Assembly: GCA_017591395.1 (NCBI GenBank)
Contig: WEDG01003956.1
Coordinates: 62,001-126,000, forward strand
Source: Schistocephalus solidus
Taxonomy: Eukaryota > Platyhelminthes > Cestoda > Diphyllobothriidea > Diphyllobothriidae
DNA: 64,000 nt
Reading direction: 5' to 3'
Part shown: piece after piece, positions 43,393 to 47,524 of the stretch
Layout: every line of letters starts with the position of its first letter
How positions within the stretch are numbered: position 1 is the stretch's first letter
The notes under the pieces: model-generated
Databases searched by the model: none
Told to the model about the DNA's origin: nothing
What the model saw: only the letters and a program-made list of their open reading frames with translations
Position numbers and translations under genes: made by a program

Positions 43393-45262
43393 CTATACTA
43401 CTTATACTACTACTACTACTACTACTTCTACTAGCCGCAGTGCGGATGCTGGCGGGGCTTGAGAACGAGTCCCAAGGTAGAGCTGAACAGGTGAGTTCCC
43501 TTAATGATTGATTTGCGTTTGAAAACGAATACTAAACAGGATGTTGTTCCGATTGACAGATTAAAGCCTTTTGCATTTTCTTTTTTTTTAATTCGTTACC
43601 GCACAAAGTTTTCCGGCTCCGAATTCCAAATCGCAAGTTTGTTGGCCTTTAGACTACTAACCCTATCAACTCCTAGTCAAGAGCCCGATTGGAGTGCCCA
43701 GATGATAACGTCGGCGCAGTTGTACGCTATTCACATAGATAAGTCTAATTTCTGCTTGTCTGCACTCCAAAGTCCACTGTTTAGTTGTTCTGCACTATAA
43801 AAACTGTATCCGTTTAGACTGCTTTAGCCCTAACATTTACTTCCTCAACAATTTATAACCTTGACTAATAAAGGCAATTATTAAAATTCTGTCCTGCAGC
43901 TCCACAGGTATGCCGCAGTTGCCTGACTGTTTAAGCTCACTCACCTTAGCTCTCTGCTTCATATGTATCCTGATGATTGGAAAATTTGAATGTAGAAGAG
44001 TGTATGGAAACGTCAGACGCTCAAGTAGTATTTAAATCTTACCCGTTAACGTACAAATTAAAACGGTAAAATTCATCTTCTCACCATCACGAGGCTTCTA
44101 CTCCACGGAGCTCTTGCGCATGTAGCAAGAGGCCAGCTAGCCAAAGACCTGTAAATTGTACTAAGGGCTGTTTTTGACCTATCGCCAGACGGTTTTGTCT
44201 GCCTAGAACAAACGACTCCGATTACTTGATATTTTTCATTACGTCTTAAGAACATGGGCGGGCCGGTGATCCACTGATGAATATCCAAAGAAGACTGTCA
44301 GTCCTTACTGGTCACTCCCCACTCCCCACGACTCCAACAGCTCACAAGAACTAATTGTTATTCCTGGTTTTTGACAAGTTTGGTGGGATTGAAGGCGTGC
44401 TATTAAAATGTTGATGGAAGACCAAATTTCCTGTCTGAGTTAGTTTCCCATCCAACATTGTTCAATCCAACTGGCTTTATTACTTTCGACTTACTACCTT
44501 AACCGATGTGAATTTCGCAGGTTCCTTCCAGTTAATCTGACATTTGCGGTACAATTTACGTGACGGAAAGTGAAGATCTCATTCATCGAGGAAACTCCTT
44601 ACCAATAGTTATACGTTATGTTTCAGAAGAAGTGGATCAGTTTTGTCCAAATTTTGGCAGTTACTGGAACCCCTTATTACTAATACGCCAGGAGACAGAT
44701 CAGAATGCAATTAATTATGTTTGGTTCCCAATGCAAAACAGTCAAGCCTAGGCCCTAATGAATTCACATAAATCCTGCCGGTAATGTCCCAGCTCTACTG
44801 GTCAATGACTGCTCAATTGTAGTAGAAGAATTTAACCTTAAGAGGTCCATATTACAATATGTTTGCTAGTTATAACCATGCCCAAGTTAATGGGAGTCCT
44901 TAGCATCCCATTAATTTTATCCGTTTCCATGCAAAATTAATGAGGCCGATTAATATTCATTATCGTATTATTTTTTTTACGTTTGTATCTGCCCATTTTG
45001 TAGGACCTGGGATGCGGCCTACTAAATGTGATTGTTTTCGATTAATTTGGTAGGCTGGTTCAAAGGCGCTCTACCGGACAACCGGACTGGCTGGGTACCA
45101 AAGTCGGCATGCGCCGAAGTGGACGATCCGCAAGCTCGCCGACAAACGATGAAAAACTACCTACTTTCTGATGAGGCCCGAAAGGCTTATCTACAACGCA
45201 AGGCTCAAGAAAAACGAAGCACGTTTGCCCGTGTTAATGAACTGCATTCCCGGAACTTCTAG
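12234..45262 (+). CDS. Ephexin-family Rho guanine nucleotide exchange factor (DH-PH-SH3), ten exons
   Basis: Joined exons: 12234-12631, 27327-27502, 29802-29954, 33374-33575, 33650-33745, 35524-35699, 37876-38244, 41276-41355, 41503-41607 and 45054-45262. All junctions have GT/AG and matching phases. The product is 653 residues from the first exon found to the stop; the true N-terminus is missing. Order: acidic, charged N-terminus with a pre-[10 protein letters not shown] motif; DH about residues 133-330; PH about 345-540 with a Ser-rich insertion; SH3 about 552-610; basic tail. The family signature [15 protein letters not shown] spans the first junction, and WDCPQV spans the PH-SH3 junction, as in vertebrate NGEF/ARHGEF5/16/19/26. 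By family, it activates Rho-type GTPases at the membrane and cytoskeleton, acting downstream of Eph receptors in vertebrates; the partner here is unknown. Introns reach 14.7 kb and are full of retroelements. Family assignment is strong; orthology to one vertebrate member is not claimed. Confidence 0.92.
13220..13610 (-). mobile_element. tRNA-derived SINE copy
   Basis: On the minus strand the head reads as a tRNA-like promoter: an A-box-like segment near 13350-13365 and a B box (reverse complement of cccgaggctcgaactc, 13306-13321). The family body follows, with 'ccggtctccctgctctttg' near 13225-13245. The tail-type sequence (gccttgggtcgcactctcgagccccgccaacagccac) sits to the right of the head, so the copy is a partial tandem unit. 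It lies in intron 1 of the RhoGEF gene. Confidence 0.7.
13620..14930. other. Intronic sequence, nothing recognised
   Basis: Open frames of up to 104 codons occur on both strands but show no conserved motif and no supporting splice context. The block lies in the first intron of the RhoGEF gene, between a SINE and a Penelope-like fragment. Confidence 0.35.
14942..15870 (-). pseudogene. Penelope-like element: GIY-YIG endonuclease and 3' end
   Basis: Minus-strand translation gives the linker before the endonuclease ([20 protein letters not shown], then [11 protein letters not shown]), then in a shifted frame [20 protein letters not shown] followed by [14 protein letters not shown]. These match the GIY-YIG nuclease of PLEs (usual form CxCGxxYxGxTGRxLxTRxxEH). 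The C-terminal tail ends near 15074 with SAPEGSHPR, followed by a 3' UTR to about 14942 shared with the copy at 34.8 kb. The RT domain is absent, which is a typical 5' truncation. At least one frameshift and one stop are present. Confidence 0.75.
15880..16868. other. AT-rich intronic sequence, nothing recognised
   Basis: The block is very AT-rich, with only short unsupported open frames, between a Penelope-like fragment and a SINE. Confidence 0.35.
16869..17170 (+). mobile_element. tRNA-derived SINE copy
   Basis: The 5' part reads gggcccgtggctcaatggta (A-box region, 16899-16918) and ggtttgaatctcggg (B box, 16949-16963). The family body follows (ctgatgacggcttataagc, then gatctcccttgtctttg, 17029-17045), then a decayed tail ending in the 'gatcggtgaatg' block near 17150-17161. 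It is diverged but includes head, body and tail. Confidence 0.75.
18148..18900 (-). pseudogene. Zinc-finger C-terminus of the LINE ORF
   Basis: Clear C2H2 units on the minus strand include [20 protein letters not shown] just before the terminal stop at 18148-18150, and [15 protein letters not shown] further upstream. Linkers resemble [13 protein letters not shown] between fingers. Upstream, near 18820-18870, a decayed first finger is followed by a Thr/Pro/Ile-rich linker that reads as poly-Val on the opposite strand (18608-18660). The fingers probably bind nucleic acid during retrotransposition (inference from the family's layout). A segment between two fingers appears to have been lost ([16 protein letters not shown]), fusing linker to finger. 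Confidence 0.8.
19183..20906 (-). pseudogene. Reverse transcriptase domain of the LINE ORF
   Basis: The longest intact stretch (20139-20906, 255 codons) has [32 protein letters not shown] (RT motif region 1-2), [12 protein letters not shown] and [16 protein letters not shown]. The next frame (19704-20132) has [18 protein letters not shown] (first catalytic Asp), [18 protein letters not shown] and LLFADDCAL (catalytic ADD). After a frameshift it continues with [20 protein letters not shown] and [19 protein letters not shown]. All RT core motifs are present, but a stop at 20139-20141 and later frameshifts break the frame. Confidence 0.85.
21073..21996 (-). pseudogene. AP-type endonuclease domain of the LINE ORF
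   Basis: The domain reads in one frame from 21996 with two in-frame stops. One is near 21775, where GRPKAE is followed by a stop and RDAGVTF; the other is near 21490, where RTDHAA is followed by a stop in place of the expected Trp. Nuclease landmarks: LAAWNVGSL (N-terminal Asn), [11 protein letters not shown] where the family has SETR, LGNFNAR where the family has [17 protein letters not shown], and WTDHCLV (C-terminal Asp-His). Two active-site positions are altered (E to K, D to N), so the nuclease is inactive even apart from the stops. A frameshift separates it from the RT frame. Confidence 0.85.
22575..22910 (+). mobile_element. Terminal-inverted-repeat element with TTAGGG-like interior, copy 1
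   Basis: The left end holds aaacaggacatgagaacagg (22599-22618). The right end, near 22877-22905, reads in reverse complement as an imperfect match (ccgaacatgggaataggaac). Between them are irregular GGTTAAG/TTAGGATAAAG/GGTTAG motifs (22660-22780). The same ends and interior type occur at 24.8-25.1 and 34.35-34.75 kb. No protein is encoded, so this is a non-autonomous element; its left boundary is the least certain of the three. Confidence 0.55.
22920..24800. other. AT-rich intronic sequence, nothing recognised
   Basis: Only short unsupported open frames (up to 100 codons, minus strand 23886-24188) in very AT-rich sequence. No transposon motif was recognised. Confidence 0.35.
24802..25118 (+). 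mobile_element. Terminal-inverted-repeat element with TTAGGG-like interior, copy 2
   Basis: The left end (24802-24842) contains cttgtatggccgcctcaaaa then gggcacggaaataggaacc. The right end (25074-25118) read on the minus strand gives cttgtatgaccaactaagca then ggacatggaaataggaatgc. These form an inverted repeat of roughly 45 bp with scattered mismatches. The interior (24880-25070) is a run of GGTTAAG/TTAAGGTTAG/GGGGTCAGGGTCAGG variants. No coding sequence. It sits in intron 1. Confidence 0.75.
26085..26345 (-). mobile_element. tRNA-derived SINE, cluster member 1
   Basis: On the minus strand: the 'ccggcaagacaa' leader, an A-box region (reverse complement of 26235-26255), a B box as ggttcgagccccgg-like sequence (reverse complement of cccggggctcgaactcgc, 26197-26214), then the body with the family block complementary to 'ggcaaagacaagcgagactg' (26110-26129). 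Adjacent to an opposite-strand copy on the right. Confidence 0.75.
26370..26680 (+). mobile_element. tRNA-derived SINE, cluster member 2
   Basis: The head reads gcccatgacacaacggttag (A-box region, 26402-26421) and gtgggttcaagccccggt (B box, 26447-26464). The body follows: tggctaatgacaactaatga and caatctcccttgtcttagcc. Orientation is opposite to its left neighbour, and the two are joined through the shared 'gaatattccgatttaacc' leader. Confidence 0.75.
26690..26960 (-). mobile_element. tRNA-derived SINE, cluster member 3
   Basis: Minus-strand copy with B box (reverse complement of cgaggctcgaacccatgacc, 26757-26776) and body block complementary to 'ggcaagggagactgg' (26703-26717). The tail-type block (gaggctcactctcgagccct, 26914-26933) lies to the right of the head, as expected for head-to-tail units in tandem. 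Confidence 0.75.
26970..27235 (-). mobile_element. tRNA-derived SINE, cluster member 4
   Basis: Minus-strand copy in tandem with member 3: body block complementary to 'gaagactggaatggccattt' (26997-27016), B box region at about 27053-27072, head at about 27085-27115, then the leader. It ends about 90 bp before the first DH exon, so it lies in the immediate 3' part of intron 1. Confidence 0.75.
27327..27502 (+). CDS. RhoGEF exon 2: DH conserved region 1
   Basis: Acceptor TTTGTCAG|GCT and donor AAA|GTATGT. Encodes [20 protein letters not shown] followed by DFFYKAPVF and an [15 protein letters not shown] segment. The Glu in TSEASY is the invariant CR1 residue that contacts the GTPase switch I in DH domains. 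Phase 0 in, two bases out. Confidence 0.95.
27600..28750. other. Intron 2 sequence, nothing recognised
   Basis: No conserved frame or repeat was recognised, apart from a weak GGGTTCGGGTTAAGGGG segment near 28530-28550 that may be a scrap of the TTAGGG-like repeat family. Confidence 0.35.
28755..28950 (+). mobile_element. Fragment of the zinc-finger LINE 3' UTR
   Basis: Blocks match the distal 3' UTR order: ggtcttcctgagtttgtcat, a GGTGGAGTGAAGAGAGTG run, 'gtctactataactacaaact', and a terminal 'ggtggacatcgttggtaacg' block. Diverged and short, with no coding part, in intron 2. Confidence 0.5.
29802..29954 (+). CDS. RhoGEF exon 3: central DH helices
   Basis: Acceptor TTTTTGCAG|C and donor AAT|GTAAGT. 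Encodes [20 protein letters not shown], then [20 protein letters not shown] and [10 protein letters not shown]. This matches the ephexin DH pattern (DICDILYEH, YVxYVxNQxYQxETL). One base completes the split codon from exon 2, and two bases are carried into exon 4. Confidence 0.95.
30000..31550. other. Intron 3 sequence, nothing recognised
   Basis: Short open frames only, with no motif recognised, up to the start of the Penelope-like remnant. Confidence 0.35.
31560..32760 (+). pseudogene. Penelope-like element reverse transcriptase remnant
   Basis: Scattered PLE RT motifs occur in all three plus frames. [17 protein letters not shown] (about 32374-32424) corresponds to the 'SFDVxSLFTSI' motif. 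[20 protein letters not shown] sequence follows in another frame. [12 protein letters not shown] (32663-32698) corresponds to the catalytic 'FWARYVDDTF' motif. Many stops and frameshifts: an old, dead copy in intron 3 in the same orientation as the host gene. Confidence 0.65.
33374..33575 (+). CDS. RhoGEF exon 4: DH conserved region 3
   Basis: Acceptor CCTCCACAG|G and donor ACA|GTAAGC. Encodes [20 protein letters not shown], then [20 protein letters not shown] and [20 protein letters not shown]. This is the CR3 region, where ephexins typically have LPMQRVTRLPLL. Two positions of that motif differ here (T to M and P to R). The exon is open in frame only with these splice sites and fits both neighbours' phases. 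Confidence 0.93.
33650..33745 (+). CDS. RhoGEF exon 5: last DH helix
   Basis: Acceptor CACTTTTAG|TTG, donor ACT|GTGAGT, phase 0 at both ends, 32 codons. [20 protein letters not shown], then [12 protein letters not shown]. In the family this helix reads LVxxCNEGARxMExxExMYT before the QLEF segment; the alignment is clear although NEG is replaced by NRE. Only 74 bp of intron separate it from exon 4. Confidence 0.92.
34354..34747 (+). mobile_element. Terminal-inverted-repeat element with CCCTAA-like interior, copy 3
   Basis: Best-preserved ends. The left end (34354-34400) reads gatgccttatatgaccgcct then aaaccggacacgggaatagc. The right end (34700-34747) in reverse complement reads gaatgccttgtgtgctcgcc then taaagaggacacgagaatgg. 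These are imperfect inverted repeats of roughly 46 bp. The interior (34455-34640) is a long run of AACCCTAA/CTTAACC variants. No protein. Located in the intron between exons 5 and 6. Confidence 0.8.
34807..35370 (+). pseudogene. Penelope-like element 3' end
   Basis: A plus-strand frame (to 35151) ends with [20 protein letters not shown], then a segment closing in STPEGNYPR. This matches the C-terminal tail at 15.07-15.28 kb ([26 protein letters not shown]). A shared 3' UTR follows (tctgatggtgggttcaagca, 35255-35274), also seen at 50.1 kb and 14.95 kb. RT and the nuclease core are not recognisable here. It ends shortly before the PH exon. Confidence 0.65.
35524..35699 (+). CDS. RhoGEF exon 6: first half of PH domain
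   Basis: Acceptor GATGTTCCAG|GCT, donor GG|GTAAAC. Encodes [20 protein letters not shown], a basic loop, and [18 protein letters not shown]. The LFLFxDxLLxxRRK strand is the standard PH beta-3/4 motif of Dbl proteins. Phase 0 in, two bases out. The PH domain assists the DH domain and membrane placement. Confidence 0.93.
36090..37860. other. Intron 6 sequence, nothing recognised
   Basis: Short unsupported open frames on both strands. No transposon motif was recognised. Confidence 0.35.
37876..38244 (+). CDS. RhoGEF exon 7: PH domain with Ser-rich insertion
   Basis: Acceptor CACTCATAG|A, donor TT|GTAAGT. Encodes [20 protein letters not shown], an [20 protein letters not shown] segment, then about 58 residues rich in Ser, Arg and Pro (37997-38170, including [12 protein letters not shown] and [13 protein letters not shown]), then [20 protein letters not shown]. 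The flanks continue the PH fold; the insertion sits in a loop between beta strands and probably offers phosphorylation or docking sites (inference). The frame is open across the whole exon without stops. Confidence 0.9.
38480..39690 (+). pseudogene. CR1-like non-LTR retrotransposon, 5'-truncated
   Basis: [16 protein letters not shown] (about 38547-38594) and, after a one-base frameshift, [20 protein letters not shown] and DIKLWKVI carry the RT motifs (PQGSVLGP and FADD). The C-terminal part follows in further frames: [28 protein letters not shown], then [19 protein letters not shown], which is typical of the CR1/jockey C-terminus. The 3' end has AATAAA followed by three ACTGA-type repeats (39664-39690), the short-repeat tail usual for CR1. 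Several stops and shifts make it dead. Same strand as the host gene, in intron 7. Confidence 0.85.
39700..40570. other. Intron 7 sequence, nothing recognised
   Basis: No conserved frame or repeat was identified between the CR1-like tail and the Penelope-like fragment. Confidence 0.35.
40575..40850 (-). pseudogene. Penelope-like element endonuclease-linker remnant
   Basis: The minus strand reads [20 protein letters not shown] followed after a short gap by [10 protein letters not shown]. This resembles the PLE linker (…GIxVAxKPxxTL… then GVxYxIxCxxC) at the entrance of the GIY-YIG domain. After a frameshift, a decayed nuclease core with HEYASTNK can be read. It differs enough from the 15-kb and 54-kb copies to suggest another PLE lineage. 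The call rests on pattern only. Confidence 0.45.
41276..41355 (+). CDS. RhoGEF exon 8: C-terminal PH helix
   Basis: Acceptor TTTTTTGCAG|A, donor GG|GTGAGT. Encodes [20 protein letters not shown] then VTYDTW. The RxRWLDAL segment, with its invariant Trp, is the PH C-terminal helix. TW plus the next exon's DCPQV forms the linker to SH3 seen in ephexins (WDCPQV). One base is carried forward. Confidence 0.93.
41503..41607 (+). CDS. RhoGEF exon 9: first half of SH3
   Basis: Acceptor GTCAACTAG|AC, donor GATG|GTGAGC. Encodes [20 protein letters not shown] and [24 protein letters not shown] is the RT-loop acidic motif of SH3 domains (usual DELSFxxGD). Phase 1 at both ends. Confidence 0.93.
41715..41925 (-). 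mobile_element. tRNA-derived SINE fragment
   Basis: The head on the minus strand ends near 41732-41760 (reverse complement of 'ctaaccattgagccacgggt'). To its right lies tail-type sequence in the plus orientation (gctggcggggctcgagagtg, 41829-41848, then the 'accggtcggtgagcgtcaat' block). Head and tail face opposite ways, so this is a junction of two copies. Confidence 0.6.
42230..42370 (-). mobile_element. Fragment of the zinc-finger LINE 3' UTR
   Basis: Blocks 'aagaaggagtcattacagcc' (42270-42289) and 'ccagttattccgtcagcaga' (42311-42330) match the minus-strand LINE's 3' UTR at 17.56-17.67 kb. Short and diverged, in intron 9. Confidence 0.45.
42740..42985 (+). mobile_element. tRNA-derived SINE copy, truncated
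   Basis: The leader (ccgacctaaatctgcaagac), an A-box region (ggtccatggcccaatgataa, 42799-42818) and a B-box region (caggtgcgagcttcgggtgg, 42846-42865) are followed by only part of the body. Plus strand, intron 9. Confidence 0.65.
43010..43275 (+). mobile_element. LINE 3' end fragment joined to a SINE tail
   Basis: The distal LINE 3' UTR order is clear: 'tccggtcttattgactatgt', a GAGCGAGGGAAGAGAGA run, 'gtctactatcacttcaaact', 'ccacccttctgtggagaata', and 'cggactacgacggttgaact' (43250-43269). It runs directly into a SINE body at about 43275 with no intervening spacer. Confidence 0.6.
43275..43520 (+). mobile_element. SINE body and tail interrupted by a TAC microsatellite
   Basis: SINE body (gatggctaatggccatttca, 43284-43303; gtctccctggtctttgtcgg) then the tail (gctggcggggcttgagaacg, 43449-43468). 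Between them, where other copies read 'tatactactagccgc', lies an expanded TAC tract. The tRNA head is missing. Confidence 0.65.
43344..43434 (+). repeat. (TAC)n microsatellite inside a SINE
   Basis: About 90 bp of TAC/CTA units with a few interruptions (gcgac, ctata, tata, ttc). It appears to have grown from the short TACTACTAG motif present in the family's body-tail junction. Confidence 0.9.
43530..45050. other. Intron 9 sequence with one unexplained ORF
   Basis: Mostly unremarkable. A plus-strand frame open from 44536 to a stop at 44752-44754 (including [20 protein letters not shown]) looks more protein-like than its surroundings, and an acceptor-like TTCGCAG lies just upstream (44515-44521). 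I do not recognise the product. Confidence 0.3.
45054..45262 (+). CDS. RhoGEF exon 10: end of SH3, basic tail, stop
   Basis: Acceptor AATTTGGTAG|GC, stop codon TAG at 45260-45262. Encodes [20 protein letters not shown], where GWFKG and GWVPKS are the SH3 n-Src/beta and 3-10 motifs (usually GWFPSNY). A helical, basic tail follows ([20 protein letters not shown]). No canonical AATAAA lies within the next 100 bp. Confidence 0.93.
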
Positions 45263-45689
45263 CTCAGACTTTCTCTCATTCTACGCCTCTTGGCTCTTTT
45301 GACGTACACACTCAGCAACCACAGTTAGCTATATAAATATTTACACCTGCAAAAATTTGTACTAGCCTTTCCATATCACCCAATGTTTGTTCTGGATGCC
45401 CTTGGACCAACCTTTTCTTCGTTTGTACTCGCTTTTTAGATTTTTTCCGATTTCAGTGATACTGTGTAAAACTGAGTTTGTTCCTTTTGTCGGATGAATC
45501 ACGTGTTTATCGTAGCATCCATATTCTAAGAATTTTGCTACCCGCAATTAATAGGTCTATCGGTGTTTTGAAGTGATCTGTGTTTTGTCTCAATTTTGAA
45601 GTCAAATTCAGGAAGCGTTGTTGTCTTTCCACCGTATGCCAGTGTAACCCATGTAGCTTCCTCACCTCTGCATAGATCGATTAGAGATT

Positions 45690-46190
45690 AGTCTTTTCTT
45701 GCATTCGTTGATGAACACCCAATAATCGCTAACTGAACTCACTTGCTCCGCTCGCCTTGAGGCTCACTCTCGAGCCCCTTCAGCAGCCGCACAATGACAT
45801 GTAATAGAGTGGGCAGATGAATATTGCCGGCAAGGACAAGGGAGACTTGAATGGCCATTTCTGGCTCATTAGCGGTTGTCAGCCAGTAATATCCAAATCA
45901 GTTGGTGCACCATCCGAGGATCGAACCCGTAACCCATTGACCAGAAGTTTAGTGCTCTAACCATTAAGCCATGGGCCCGTTTTCTTGTCGTGTTAGATCT
46001 GGATTATTGACTTGCATTCGTAGAGGAACGCTCATCTATCGCTCTTGGAACTCACACGTTCGGCTCTGCCTTGAGGCTCACTCTTGACTCCCGCTAGCAG
46101 CCGCACAGCGACTAATAGGCAGATAACGACTGGCGACGGCTAATAAGCCAGAAATGGCCATTCCAGTCTCCTTTGTCTTTGCCGGCAATA
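45690..46190 (-). mobile_element. SINE pair: full minus copy plus inverted partial copy
   Basis: The minus copy has its body near 45830-45870 (ggcaaggacaagggagactt), B box near 45911-45930 (reverse complement of ccgaggatcgaacccgtaac) and head near 45955-45980. Tail-type sequence lies on both sides (45763-45782 and 46073-46092). At 46120-46190 a partial plus copy begins (ggcgacggctaataagccag, tccagtctcctttgtctttg), giving an inverted arrangement. Confidence 0.7.
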
Positions 46191-46194
46191 AGTG

Positions 46195-47100
46195 TTATTT
46201 CAAAGTAGTTATCACTTTCTGCAATTAAGCATGTGATAAGCTCAAAGAGCCATCAGTAATCAAGAATTTTGTTACGATTTCCAATAATTTCCTTCCAGTT
46301 ACTGTATGCACGTAATAAAAATTTAATTTCCTTCCAATACAAAGCCCCAAGCAAGTGTTTTACTGGAAATAAACAGTATAGGTTGGATTACTATTGACCA
46401 TGTACGCGTGTGAATTTTTCATTTTCGTACCAACTTCTGACGAACGGGATGATTAAAAGTAAATGTTTGTTGTGAAGTCCTTATAGGCTTCCTAGAGTTA
46501 GGATTTACCATGTAAATGCCCTTACTAATTTCTCTTGAAATTCCGTCAGAATTTTCAGTTTGATCAATTTGCCTGTTTCAGATATATCAGGGTACATTGT
46601 ATGCAAACAGGGAAGCCAATGGGCTCTCACCCGAAAGATATAAGCCCGGTGATTTGCCACTTTGGTTATGTTAGAGTGAACGTCGTTTCTGTTCCTATAA
46701 AAATAGTATCTCATGAACCATCCGAGTTGTTCATGGGCAAAAACGTTTTGGTAAACGGGCCTGCTTGCATCGTGCTTCAAACACACCCGTTGGCGGCAAC
46801 ATATGATCTTGGTTTGGCAATTTTGCGTTCCATTTTTTTCTGACGAAATTATGTTTTTTTTTCATAAGACACAGGATTACAACTTTCGACCAACACACTG
46901 TTGCCTGTTATCTCCTAAATAAATAATAAAAGTCTTTCTCTTATATCCTCTGTTTTCTCGCGAGAAACGGACAATTCAGTGCTTTGGTCTCACGCTTCAC
47001 CAGCGCAAATTTTGCTCACATTGCTGATACCTTCATAACGTTAATTCATCCCTCTTTTCGTTCTGCCCACTTTTTTGAAATCTGCCAGCGATTAGGAGAA
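46195..47100. other. Intergenic, nothing recognised
   Basis: AT-rich with short unsupported frames on both strands (46505-46843). Confidence 0.35.
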
Positions 47101-47144
47101 CATTTGAAATAAAAAACCAGCGTCAACTATAAGCAAATTCTCAT

Positions 47145-47519
47145 CACTGTGTAACTAAGTCAAATATGCGGGTAAGAAGAACAAATTGTACGGTTGTCAG
47201 GGTTGGGGGAGGGAGGGGGAAAGACATCAAATTGTGGTCCATTTTCTGATCATGGTCAGAGGAATGATGGCCGCTGGGACAGGTAATAAGTTGCGGGCGG
47301 CTAAATTGGTGGCTTTCGGCCACGGTAATTGCGGTGCCTGTATAAAGTTCTTTTGAGCGCACAGGACCGGTTTGCGTAGCCTAATTGCAGCTGCTTCTGC
47401 CGTAGCATGACCATGATCAGAAAACGGACCGCAATCTTATTTCTTTCCCCCCCTCCCCCCACCCTGACAACCGTACAATTTGTTCTACTTACTCGCATAT
47501 TTGACTTAGTTACACAGTG
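47145..47519. repeat. Palindromic MITE-like element, about 375 bp
   Basis: The left arm 47145-47258 and right arm 47408-47519 are imperfect inverted repeats of about 112-114 bp. Both begin cactgtgtaactaagtcaaa when read inward, continue through acaaattgtacggttgtcag and a G-rich run, and end in ttttctgatcatggtca. About 150 bp of unique loop lies between them. No coding potential. The arms could form a long hairpin; the form is typical of a foldback MITE. Confidence 0.85.
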
Positions 47520-47524
47520 ATATA

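Noticed and set aside
43296..43511. Poly-leucine ORF
   Set aside because: Created by the TAC microsatellite within a SINE; no gene.
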